A stretch of 64,000 bases of DNA from Flabesymbios commensalis (lineage: Eukaryota; Annelida; Polychaeta; Terebellida; Flabelligeridae): NCBI GenBank assembly GCA_964017125.1, contig CAXHKU010000910.1, positions 88,284 through 152,283 of the forward strand. Direction: 5' to 3'. Under the pieces are notes generated by a model, which did no database searches, was not told where the DNA came from, and saw only the letters and a list, made by a program, of their open reading frames with translations. Below, in pieces: positions 1 to 10,019 of the stretch (the stretch's first letter is position 1; every line of letters starts with the position of its first letter). The translations under genes and the position numbers were made by a program.

Positions 1-187
1 TTAGAGCATTTAAAACTCACCTGTAAGCGTATTATTTGATTTACCCACGAGTAATGACTTGGTACTCTAACACAGTTTTCGTTTGTTTCCTTTACAGTTT
101 TACGTGACAACGGTGAAGACTAATGGAAGATAAAGATACAGGAGCTGTTCAGCTGCTTTGATGATTTTGATAGGCATATAAATAATA

Positions 188-383
188 TAGATCTTGTAAT
201 TTTCGCATATTTAGATTTGCGCGAATTTATGATTTTGGGACTTCTCAGGAATTTTCGTTAATTTGTGAATTTTCAATTTCGATGATGGTAGCGCTATTAT
301 AATAATAATTTTTGCAAGATCCTTAAAATCGCGAATTTGCCCTCCTCTCGAAAATTAAAACCTCTCGAATATTACCAGATCTA
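188..383. mobile_element. MITE-like element with 18-bp terminal inverted repeats
   Basis: The ends are TAGATCTTGTAATTTTCG (188-205) and CGAATATTACCAGATCTA (366-383). The second is the reverse complement of the first at 16 of 18 positions. The 196-bp interior is AT-rich with several short stretches around CGCGAATTT and CTCTCGA, and it has no coding capacity. I cannot fix a target-site duplication, so the true ends may lie a few bases further out. The superfamily is not assigned. Confidence 0.5.
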
Positions 384-875
384 CAGTATAGAAATGAGGG
401 TGACAAAATATTTAAAAATTAGACATTTTTAATAAGGGCGATAAAAAATAATCTAAATAAAAACATAGTTGAAGCAATGTTTTTTGTATTATTTTAAATT
501 AACTGTTCTTTTTTGGAAATTGTCATCTTTCTGAAGTAAGTTCAGCTTAATCTAATGTCTGTGCTCATCTAAAACAGAGACGAAAACATGGTGGACATAA
601 CTAGTTATTTGATATCTTATTTAATTTAGAAATTTCCTTTATTATTACTATCTATATTGTAGAACTGTGGGTTTTTTTTAGTACTGCTGGTGAAGAAGTT
701 TCATGTGTAAAGCTAGCACTATGATAAATTTTCAGCAAACTCATTTGATTTGTATAAATCAGGTTGGAGATTTAATGTAGCAACATATAAACATTATAAT
801 TACAGGGTTAAGGATGATCTAGATATTGACCACATATTTAACTTTGTATAACTGTGTCGTTGCTGATTGGAAGTA
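384..875. other. AT-rich flank, nothing recognised
   Basis: No open frame of note, structured RNA or repeat end is visible here. The stretch is AT-rich with short homopolymers and is repeated unchanged at 17183-17674. Confidence 0.6.
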
Positions 876-975
876 TTGTACATATATATTGTATATATTT
901 TCTTCTGAGAATGTAAATATATATATATATATTGTACATATATATTGTATATATTTTCTTCTGAGAATGTATATA
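876..975. repeat. Two-copy 56-bp AT-rich minisatellite
   Basis: A unit starting TTGTACATATATATTG and running through TTTTCTTCTGAGAATG begins at 876 and again at 932, a period of 56 bp. The two copies are separated by a TA dinucleotide run. The short open frames on both strands here are low-complexity artefacts. Confidence 0.75.
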
Positions 976-1182
976 GGCAGGCTGGTTTATAAATCATACA
1001 TTACAATGATCGTAGTTTGATGGCTAGCATTGAAAAAAAATCACCACTAAATTTCAAATAACTCGATACAAATTTTGATGTTATAACCATTTCTGAAACT
1101 TAATTAAGTGATGAAGATTATATGGATTTTAATTTACAGAATGGGTGCTTATTAGAGTTTTTAATGATCATATAGTGTACGT

Positions 1183-1326
1183 CAGAGGTGGGCAAGTGGT
1201 CGCCACATCGCCACATGTGGCGGCAGAAGCAAAATATCTGTAATGTAAATATTAAAAAATGACCATTCAGAGCACCTGAAAGTAGCCATTTGTGGCGACA
1301 GGACTCATTTCGCCTGCCCACCCATG
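1183..1326. mobile_element. Small non-autonomous hAT-like element (MITE)
   Basis: The left end CAGAGGTGGGCAAG at 1183 and the right end GCCTGCCCACCCATG ending at 1326 form imperfect terminal inverted repeats. CAGAGGTGGGCAA resembles the CAG-GGTGGGCA type termini of many hAT elements. The element is 144 bp and non-coding, with an internal GCCACATGTGGC palindrome near the left end. The flanking 8-mers (GTGTACGT and CACGTGAT) do not form a clean target-site duplication, so the call is moderate. It sits between short direct motifs of the form GGGTG-TTATTAGA at about 1142-1157 and 1361-1397, which suggests insertion into an older repeat. Confidence 0.45.
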
Positions 1327-1397
1327 CACGTGATTGTGGGCTTTGTTTTTAAATCAGAGGGTGTGCGTTTATTGGAATATGGGTGTTTATTAGAATA

Positions 1398-1994
1398 AAA
1401 AAAATACAGTATATATAATTATACATATGTGCATGTAGCTTTTCATATATGTCCTTTTTTACAATTGCCATATAATTTAAATTTTGAAGATGGAAAATGT
1501 TATCTCTATTGTTTTTGTTTATTTTTTTTAATTGATTGTTAGCATTATATCCAGTCATGCATATAATCTTCACTTTTATACTACATTGTATTGCAGTGGC
1601 AAACGTTGATAAACTTTTAATAATCTAATATTCCTCTTTGTTCAGTTATTTATTATTTGATGGGAATAGCAGGTGTATTGATGCAGTTGTTTTTTTATTC
1701 GGAAAATATAGACTTAAAATATATATATATATAACTTTGATATCAGTGTTATATTTTAATAAGTTACCCTACTTTTGTGTTTCAGTTTTTTTGTGATTAT
1801 TTACAAAATATTTTGCACTACTTACTGGGTTTTTTTTGTAGATAAAATATGTATTTGAATGTGGTGGAAAAAAAAAATTATGATCAGTTTATTTCATCCC
1901 AAGAGGGTAAAACTGCTGACCACTGGTTTAAATTGAAATGTGAAACCACCCAACCCTGCTGGACGTTGTGTAATTATAAATAAAAATATGAAAA
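1398..1994. other. AT-rich flank, nothing recognised
   Basis: AT-rich DNA with a TA dinucleotide run near 1720-1732 and several homopolymers. I see no gene, RNA or element end. The same sequence recurs at 18197-18793. Confidence 0.55.
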
Positions 1995-2615
1995 TGTTAT
2001 TATATTTGTGTTGTGTGACTGTGGTGTGTGAATGATTGAATAAAAAACTCAGTAAAATATATATTTTTTTATAAAATCAAATTGTTTTTCTAATCTAGTC
2101 TACTGCTGATCTAAGGTAAGACTCACAAGTTATTTGCAATTAATTAAAGAAATGTGAAATGAATAATTACAAATAAAAATGCTAGTTTTAAATGTGTAGA
2201 ATAAAAGTAAAGTATTTTAAAAAAGTGAAAACATACTGTGGTATTGGCTGTTTGTAATATCGTAGAAGGTCATCCGTCCGGCCGGCCCTCAGTAGCCCCG
2301 TGTAGACACGGGACTCACCTTTCATGGGATTAGGTGAGGCACGAGGAAGAGTGGCGGGGTCACGTATTACAGCCAATAACACAGTACATTTGTAGCTATT
2401 ATGAGTCCAATCAGGGTGAAATCCATTTCTACTCAGTTAAAAAAAATTTACAATTTTTTTCAAATTGAATTTGCATATTACAAGAGCTGCTGATGGCAGA
2501 AAATACAATTTTTTTTTGAAATGGTGACCCCCGACTGGACTTATATATATATTAGTTTTTACAAAAAGGGGGGGAATCCATGCCAATTTTTTTTTCAGGC
2601 ATGGCTACATTAATG
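1995..2615. repeat. Conserved left arm next to satellite array 1
   Basis: This segment is found beside all three arrays: here, at about 18794-19414 (identical) and at about 50641-51276 (diverged by roughly 10 percent by eye, with small indels). It contains the 149-bp MITE at 2236-2384. Near its right end it has a hairpin, CCATGCC and GGCATGG flanking a T-rich loop, that is kept in all three copies. No coding capacity is visible. It acts as the left boundary of the left arm / array / right arm cassette. The left edge of homology is gradual and set only approximately. Confidence 0.65.
2236..2384. mobile_element. 149-bp MITE with TA target duplication and internal stem-loops
   Basis: The termini CTGTGGTATTGGCTGT (2236-2251) and ACAGCCAATAACACAG (2369-2384) are inverted repeats matching at 15 of 16 positions. 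They are flanked by TA on both sides (2234-2235 and 2385-2386), as expected for a Tc1/mariner-type insertion. Two internal stem-loops are visible: CCCGTG / CACGGG (2297-2302 with 2307-2312) and CTCACCT / AGGTGAG (2314-2320 with 2332-2338). The interior is far more GC-rich than its surroundings. The same element, at the same length, lies at 19035-19183 and 50892-51040. It could instead be a structured RNA gene captured between inverted repeats. Confidence 0.6.
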
Positions 2616-2815
2616 TATAGTACCATCATGCTAAGGACATGTGCTGTATTAAACATTATTCTTAATGATATATGTCAAGTAGTTATTGAGATATGAGATA
2701 TTTTGCATTTTCGTCAAATCGTAATTTTCGATCGCCTCTAGTTTGTAAACGGTGATTGACAGGTCGTGACGGGGTCGACCATGGAATTTGCTTTGGAGAG
2801 GTGAACAAAAAAAGT
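2616..2815. other. Spacer between left arm and array 1, with possible orphan satellite sub-repeat
   Basis: About 200 bp present in L1 and L2 but missing from L3, where the left arm joins satellite directly. The segment around 2676-2712 (ATTGAGATATGAGATATTTT and following) loosely resembles the satellite sub-repeat that reads GTTAGAGATATGAGGTTTTT. It may be a decayed ancestral sub-repeat. No gene is visible. Confidence 0.4.
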
Positions 2816-3051
2816 TGACTGGGAAAAATGGGACCTTTTACCCCGCATTCCTCAAAATCTGTTGGTCGGATTTGCTATAAAAACCATAGCACTTCTTCCT
2901 GATGCCTATCCAATATTTTGGCCAAGTTTTGTGTCTATACATCAAATACTCTAGGAGAAATAGGGGCGCAAATTTCGAGTAGTGGAAGAAGATTAAAAAT
3001 AATAATAATAATAAAAATAATAATATAGTTGAAAGTATTTAAGGAAAAGAA

Positions 3052-3077
3052 TAGTTTGGGCGGCTTCGCCCAAACTA
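3052..3077. other. Invariant satellite hairpin (representative copy)
   Basis: TAGTTTGGGCG and CGCCCAAACTA pair as a perfect 11-bp stem around a GCTT loop. The stem is the most GC-rich part of the monomer and lies about 25 bp from a TAA microsatellite. By my count it occurs 53 times with no change in any of monomer types A, A2, B, C or the divergent leader. Core starts in array 1 are 3054, 4083, 5112, 6141, 7170, 8199, 9228, 10239, 11250 and 12261. In array 2 they are 19853, 20882, every 1020 bp from 21884 to 34124, then every 1025 bp from 34200 to 47525. In array 3 they are 51572, then 51633 to 63932. It could extrude as a cruciform or fold in RNA. Its function is unknown. Confidence 0.95.
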
Positions 3078-3192
3078 ATAATACAATAACTCGACAACGG
3101 TTGGGCGTAGAAAAAAACTAAGCACACTTCATGGCAGTAGTTTTCCAAGGGCTTTTCAAAAATCATACCGATTTTTCTGTTTTTTGATTTTA

Positions 3193-3504
3193 TGACGTCA
3201 TCATTACGTAATAGCTTCAAACTTGCTCCCATAACTCAGTAACGGTTAGAGATATGAGGTTTTTGTAATAGATGTTTACCAGGTACTTTTAGTCAAGCTT
3301 CTCAAAAAACAAAGAAAATTGAGGATTGTTCTTTTAGTTTTATCGTTATGACGTCATCACGATATTCTACACTTGGTCTTATATCTATAACAATTAATTT
3401 TATACAGTTTGCTGGCAACTTGTTTATTTGCGACATGTCCCCAGGCTTTCAGGAACACTAATCAGATTGAAGCTAAGTAGTTTATTCGCTGAGTTATGAC
3501 GTCA
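3193..3504. promoter_or_regulatory. Triplet of perfect CRE-type palindromes (representative type A monomer)
   Basis: TGACGTCA occurs at 3193-3200, 3349-3356 and 3497-3504, each time inside the 10-bp palindrome ATGACGTCAT. This is the canonical CREB/ATF bZIP binding sequence. The spacing of 156 then 148 bp is the same in types A, A2, B and C. Each site marks the same place in a sub-repeat of about 155 bp, so the repetition is partly structural. A fourth, decayed relative (TGATGTCC) lies at the matching place in the next sub-repeat. Whether any protein binds is not shown by the sequence. Confidence 0.6.
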
Positions 3505-6500
3505 TGAAGTTCTAATGTATTACCTATGGGAGAAAATCAACGTCCAGTTACTTGACAGCTAACAGCGCTAACGCTCCAAAAACTTGTAGGAATTTGAAGG
3601 GTGCCCTAGAAAGTTTGTATATTAAATATGGAGAGAATCGGTTGAAAACTATGGGAGATATGATGTCCTAAAGATCTAATGTATTACCTATGGGGAAAAA
3701 TCGACTTCCGGTGTTTTTCAAGCTAAAGCTCTGTAAACTTGTGGAGTATTGTAGGGTACCCTGGAGAGTTGGCATGTGAAATTGGGAGAGGATCGGATAA
3801 AAACTCTGGGAGATATGGCGATTTGAAAATCGCATAATGTATTATGACTGGGAAAAATGGGACCTTTTACCCCGCATTCCTCAAAATCTGTTGGTCGGAT
3901 TTGCTATAAAAACCATAGCACTTCTTCCTGATGCCTATCCAATATTTTGGCCAAGTTTTGTGTCTATACATCAAATACTCTAGGAGAAATAGGGGCGCAA
4001 ATTTCGAGTAGTGGAAGAAGATTAAAAATAATAATAATAATAAAAATAATAATATAGTTGAAAGTATTTAAGGAAAAGAATAGTTTGGGCGGCTTCGCCC
4101 AAACTAATAATACAATAACTCGACAACGGTTGGGCGTAGAAAAAAACTAAGCACACTTCATGGCAGTAGTTTTCCAAGGGCTTTTCAAAAATCATACCGA
4201 TTTTTCTGTTTTTTGATTTTATGACGTCATCATTACGTAATAGCTTCAAACTTGCTCCCATAACTCAGTAACGGTTAGAGATATGAGGTTTTTGTAATAG
4301 ATGTTTACCAGGTACTTTTAGTCAAGCTTCTCAAAAAACAAAGAAAATTGAGGATTGTTCTTTTAGTTTTATCGCTATGACGTCATCACGATATTCTACA
4401 CTTGGTCTTATATCTATAACAATTAATTTTATACAGTTTGCTGGCAACTTGTTTATTTGCGACATGTCCCCAGGCTTTCAGGAACACTAATCAGATTGAA
4501 GCTAAGTAGTTTATTCGCTGAGTTATGACGTCATGAAGTTCTAATGTATTACCTATGGGAGAAAATCAACGTCCAGTTACTTGACAGCTAACAGCGCTAA
4601 CGCTCCAAAAACTTGTAGGAATTTGAAGGGTGCCCTAGAAAGTTTGTATATTAAATATGGAGAGAATCGGTTGAAAACTATGGGAGATATGATGTCCTAA
4701 AGATCTAATGTATTACCTATGGGGAAAAATCGACTTCCGGTGTTTTTCAAGCTAAAGCTCTGTAAACTTGTGGAGTATTGTAGGGTACCCTGGAGAGTTG
4801 GCATGTGAAATTGGGAGAGGATCGGATAAAAACTCTGGGAGATATGGCGATTTGAAAATCGCATAATGTATTATGACTGGGAAAAATGGGACCTTTTACC
4901 CCGCATTCCTCAAAATCTGTTGGTCGGATTTGCTATAAAAACCATAGCACTTCTTCCTGATGCCTATCCAATATTTTGGCCAAGTTTTGTGTCTATACAT
5001 CAAATACTCTAGGAGAAATAGGGGCGCAAATTTCGAGTAGTGGAAGAAGATTAAAAATAATAATAATAATAAAAATAATAATATAGTTGAAAGTATTTAA
5101 GGAAAAGAATAGTTTGGGCGGCTTCGCCCAAACTAATAATACAATAACTCGACAACGGTTGGGCGTAGAAAAAAACTAAGCACACTTCATGGCAGTAGTT
5201 TTCCAAGGGCTTTTCAAAAATCATACCGATTTTTCTGTTTTTTGATTTTATGACGTCATCATTACGTAATAGCTTCAAACTTGCTCCCATAACTCAGTAA
5301 CGGTTAGAGATATGAGGTTTTTGTAATAGATGTTTACCAGGTACTTTTAGTCAAGCTTCTCAAAAAACAAAGAAAATTGAGGATTGTTCTTTTAGTTTTA
5401 TCGTTATGACGTCATCACGATATTCTACACTTGGTCTTATATCTATAACAATTAATTTTATACAGTTTGCTGGCAACTTGTTTATTTGCGACATGTCCCC
5501 AGGCTTTCAGGAACACTAATCAGATTGAAGCTAAGTAGTTTATTCGCTGAGTTATGACGTCATGAAGTTCTAATGTATTACCTATGGGAGAAAATCAACG
5601 TCCAGTTACTTGACAGCTAACAGCGCTAACGCTCCAAAAACTTGTAGGAATTTGAAGGGTGCCCTAGAAAGTTTGTATATTAAATATGGAGAGAATCGGT
5701 TGAAAACTATGGGAGATATGATGTCCTAAAGATCTAATGTATTACCTATGGGGAAAAATCGACTTCCGGTGTTTTTCAAGCTAAAGCTCTGTAAACTTGT
5801 GGAGTATTGTAGGGTACCCTGGAGAGTTGGCATGTGAAATTGGGAGAGGATCGGATAAAAACTCTGGGAGATATGGCGATTTGAAAATCGCATAATGTAT
5901 TATGACTGGGAAAAATGGGACCTTTTACCCCGCATTCCTCAAAATCTGTTGGTCGGATTTGCTATAAAAACCATAGCACTTCTTCCTGATGCCTATCCAA
6001 TATTTTGGCCAAGTTTTGTGTCTATACATCAAATACTCTAGGAGAAATAGGGGCGCAAATTTCGAGTAGTGGAAGAAGATTAAAAATAATAATAATAATA
6101 AAAATAATAATATAGTTGAAAGTATTTAAGGAAAAGAATAGTTTGGGCGGCTTCGCCCAAACTAATAATACAATAACTCGACAACGGTTGGGCGTAGAAA
6201 AAAACTAAGCACACTTCATGGCAGTAGTTTTCCAAGGGCTTTTCAAAAATCATACCGATTTTTCTGTTTTTTGATTTTATGACGTCATCATTACGTAATA
6301 GCTTCAAACTTGCTCCCATAACTCAGTAACGGTTAGAGATATGAGGTTTTTGTAATAGATGTTTACCAGGTACTTTTAGTCAAGCTTCTCAAAAAACAAA
6401 GAAAATTGAGGATTGTTCTTTTAGTTTTATCGCTATGACGTCATCACGATATTCTACACTTGGTCTTATATCTATAACAATTAATTTTATACAGTTTGCT

Positions 6501-9500
6501 GGCAACTTGTTTATTTGCGACATGTCCCCAGGCTTTCAGGAACACTAATCAGATTGAAGCTAAGTAGTTTATTCGCTGAGTTATGACGTCATGAAGTTCT
6601 AATGTATTACCTATGGGAGAAAATCAACGTCCAGTTACTTGACAGCTAACAGCGCTAACGCTCCAAAAACTTGTAGGAATTTGAAGGGTGCCCTAGAAAG
6701 TTTGTATATTAAATATGGAGAGAATCGGTTGAAAACTATGGGAGATATGATGTCCTAAAGATCTAATGTATTACCTATGGGGAAAAATCGACTTCCGGTG
6801 TTTTTCAAGCTAAAGCTCTGTAAACTTGTGGAGTATTGTAGGGTACCCTGGAGAGTTGGCATGTGAAATTGGGAGAGGATCGGATAAAAACTCTGGGAGA
6901 TATGGCGATTTGAAAATCGCATAATGTATTATGACTGGGAAAAATGGGACCTTTTACCCCGCATTCCTCAAAATCTGTTGGTCGGATTTGCTATAAAAAC
7001 CATAGCACTTCTTCCTGATGCCTATCCAATATTTTGGCCAAGTTTTGTGTCTATACATCAAATACTCTAGGAGAAATAGGGGCGCAAATTTCGAGTAGTG
7101 GAAGAAGATTAAAAATAATAATAATAATAAAAATAATAATATAGTTGAAAGTATTTAAGGAAAAGAATAGTTTGGGCGGCTTCGCCCAAACTAATAATAC
7201 AATAACTCGACAACGGTTGGGCGTAGAAAAAAACTAAGCACACTTCATGGCAGTAGTTTTCCAAGGGCTTTTCAAAAATCATACCGATTTTTCTGTTTTT
7301 TGATTTTATGACGTCATCATTACGTAATAGCTTCAAACTTGCTCCCATAACTCAGTAACGGTTAGAGATATGAGGTTTTTGTAATAGATGTTTACCAGGT
7401 ACTTTTAGTCAAGCTTCTCAAAAAACAAAGAAAATTGAGGATTGTTCTTTTAGTTTTATCGTTATGACGTCATCACGATATTCTACACTTGGTCTTATAT
7501 CTATAACAATTAATTTTATACAGTTTGCTGGCAACTTGTTTATTTGCGACATGTCCCCAGGCTTTCAGGAACACTAATCAGATTGAAGCTAAGTAGTTTA
7601 TTCGCTGAGTTATGACGTCATGAAGTTCTAATGTATTACCTATGGGAGAAAATCAACGTCCAGTTACTTGACAGCTAACAGCGCTAACGCTCCAAAAACT
7701 TGTAGGAATTTGAAGGGTGCCCTAGAAAGTTTGTATATTAAATATGGAGAGAATCGGTTGAAAACTATGGGAGATATGATGTCCTAAAGATCTAATGTAT
7801 TACCTATGGGGAAAAATCGACTTCCGGTGTTTTTCAAGCTAAAGCTCTGTAAACTTGTGGAGTATTGTAGGGTACCCTGGAGAGTTGGCATGTGAAATTG
7901 GGAGAGGATCGGATAAAAACTCTGGGAGATATGGCGATTTGAAAATCGCATAATGTATTATGACTGGGAAAAATGGGACCTTTTACCCCGCATTCCTCAA
8001 AATCTGTTGGTCGGATTTGCTATAAAAACCATAGCACTTCTTCCTGATGCCTATCCAATATTTTGGCCAAGTTTTGTGTCTATACATCAAATACTCTAGG
8101 AGAAATAGGGGCGCAAATTTCGAGTAGTGGAAGAAGATTAAAAATAATAATAATAATAAAAATAATAATATAGTTGAAAGTATTTAAGGAAAAGAATAGT
8201 TTGGGCGGCTTCGCCCAAACTAATAATACAATAACTCGACAACGGTTGGGCGTAGAAAAAAACTAAGCACACTTCATGGCAGTAGTTTTCCAAGGGCTTT
8301 TCAAAAATCATACCGATTTTTCTGTTTTTTGATTTTATGACGTCATCATTACGTAATAGCTTCAAACTTGCTCCCATAACTCAGTAACGGTTAGAGATAT
8401 GAGGTTTTTGTAATAGATGTTTACCAGGTACTTTTAGTCAAGCTTCTCAAAAAACAAAGAAAATTGAGGATTGTTCTTTTAGTTTTATCGCTATGACGTC
8501 ATCACGATATTCTACACTTGGTCTTATATCTATAACAATTAATTTTATACAGTTTGCTGGCAACTTGTTTATTTGCGACATGTCCCCAGGCTTTCAGGAA
8601 CACTAATCAGATTGAAGCTAAGTAGTTTATTCGCTGAGTTATGACGTCATGAAGTTCTAATGTATTACCTATGGGAGAAAATCAACGTCCAGTTACTTGA
8701 CAGCTAACAGCGCTAACGCTCCAAAAACTTGTAGGAATTTGAAGGGTGCCCTAGAAAGTTTGTATATTAAATATGGAGAGAATCGGTTGAAAACTATGGG
8801 AGATATGATGTCCTAAAGATCTAATGTATTACCTATGGGGAAAAATCGACTTCCGGTGTTTTTCAAGCTAAAGCTCTGTAAACTTGTGGAGTATTGTAGG
8901 GTACCCTGGAGAGTTGGCATGTGAAATTGGGAGAGGATCGGATAAAAACTCTGGGAGATATGGCGATTTGAAAATCGCATAATGTATTATGACTGGGAAA
9001 AATGGGACCTTTTACCCCGCATTCCTCAAAATCTGTTGGTCGGATTTGCTATAAAAACCATAGCACTTCTTCCTGATGCCTATCCAATATTTTGGCCAAG
9101 TTTTGTGTCTATACATCAAATACTCTAGGAGAAATAGGGGCGCAAATTTCGAGTAGTGGAAGAAGATTAAAAATAATAATAATAATAAAAATAATAATAT
9201 AGTTGAAAGTATTTAAGGAAAAGAATAGTTTGGGCGGCTTCGCCCAAACTAATAATACAATAACTCGACAACGGTTGGGCGTAGAAAAAAACTAAGCACA
9301 CTTCATGGCAGTAGTTTTCCAAGGGCTTTTCAAAAATCATACCGATTTTTCTGTTTTTTGATTTTATGACGTCATCATTACGTAATAGCTTCAAACTTGC
9401 TCCCATAACTCAGTAACGGTTAGAGATATGAGGTTTTTGTAATAGATGTTTACCAGGTACTTTTAGTCAAGCTTCTCAAAAAACAAAGAAAATTGAGGAT

Positions 9501-10019
9501 TGTTCTTTTAGTTTTATCGTTATGACGTCATCACGATATTCTACACTTGGTCTTATATCTATAACAATTAATTTTATACAGTTTGCTGGCAACTTGTTTA
9601 TTTGCGACATGTCCCCAGGCTTTCAGGAACACTAATCAGATTGAAGCTAAGTAGTTTATTCGCTGAGTTATGACGTCATGAAGTTCTAATGTATTACCTA
9701 TGGGAGAAAATCAACGTCCAGTTACTTGACAGCTAACAGCGCTAACGCTCCAAAAACTTGTAGGAATTTGAAGGGTGCCCTAGAAAGTTTGTATATTAAA
9801 TATGGAGAGAATCGGTTGAAAACTATGGGAGATATGATGTCCTAAAGATCTAATGTATTACCTATGGGGAAAAATCGACTTCCGGTGTTTTTCAAGCTAA
9901 AGCTCTGTAAACTTGTGGAGTATTGTAGGGTACCCTGGAGAGTTGGCATGTGAAATTGGGAGAGGATCGGATAAAAACTCTGGGAGATATGGCGATTTGA
10001 AAATCGCATAATGTATTAT

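Larger units (their letters stand above)
2816..10019. repeat. Satellite array 1, type A block: seven 1029-bp monomers
   Basis: Using GACTGGG as a phase marker, full monomers start at 2817, 3846, 4875, 5904, 6933, 7962 and 8991, an exact period of 1029 bp. Monomers look identical except for one site: CGTTATGACG and CGCTATGACG alternate perfectly over seven monomers (T,C,T,C,T,C,T), giving a 2058-bp dimer as the real unit of copying. Each monomer holds the TAA tract, the invariant hairpin, three TGACGTCA sites and three sub-repeats starting near AATGTATTA. The minus-strand 79-residue frame in each monomer is not a gene: it starts in sub-repeat DNA and ends in Tyr codons from the TAA tract. Confidence 0.95.

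Noticed and set aside
2281-2365. tRNA, snRNA or self-cleaving ribozyme inside the 149-bp MITE
   Set aside because: Stem-loops are present, but no A/B boxes, Sm site or conserved ribozyme core could be matched.
2188-2382. 64-residue minus-strand frame over the GC-rich MITE
   Set aside because: It coincides with the MITE interior and inverted repeat, and is not an open frame of this length in the diverged copy at 50892-51040.
3052-3077. Bacterial-type intrinsic terminator
   Set aside because: The GC hairpin looks like one, but it is followed by TAA repeats rather than a T run and sits in eukaryotic satellite DNA.
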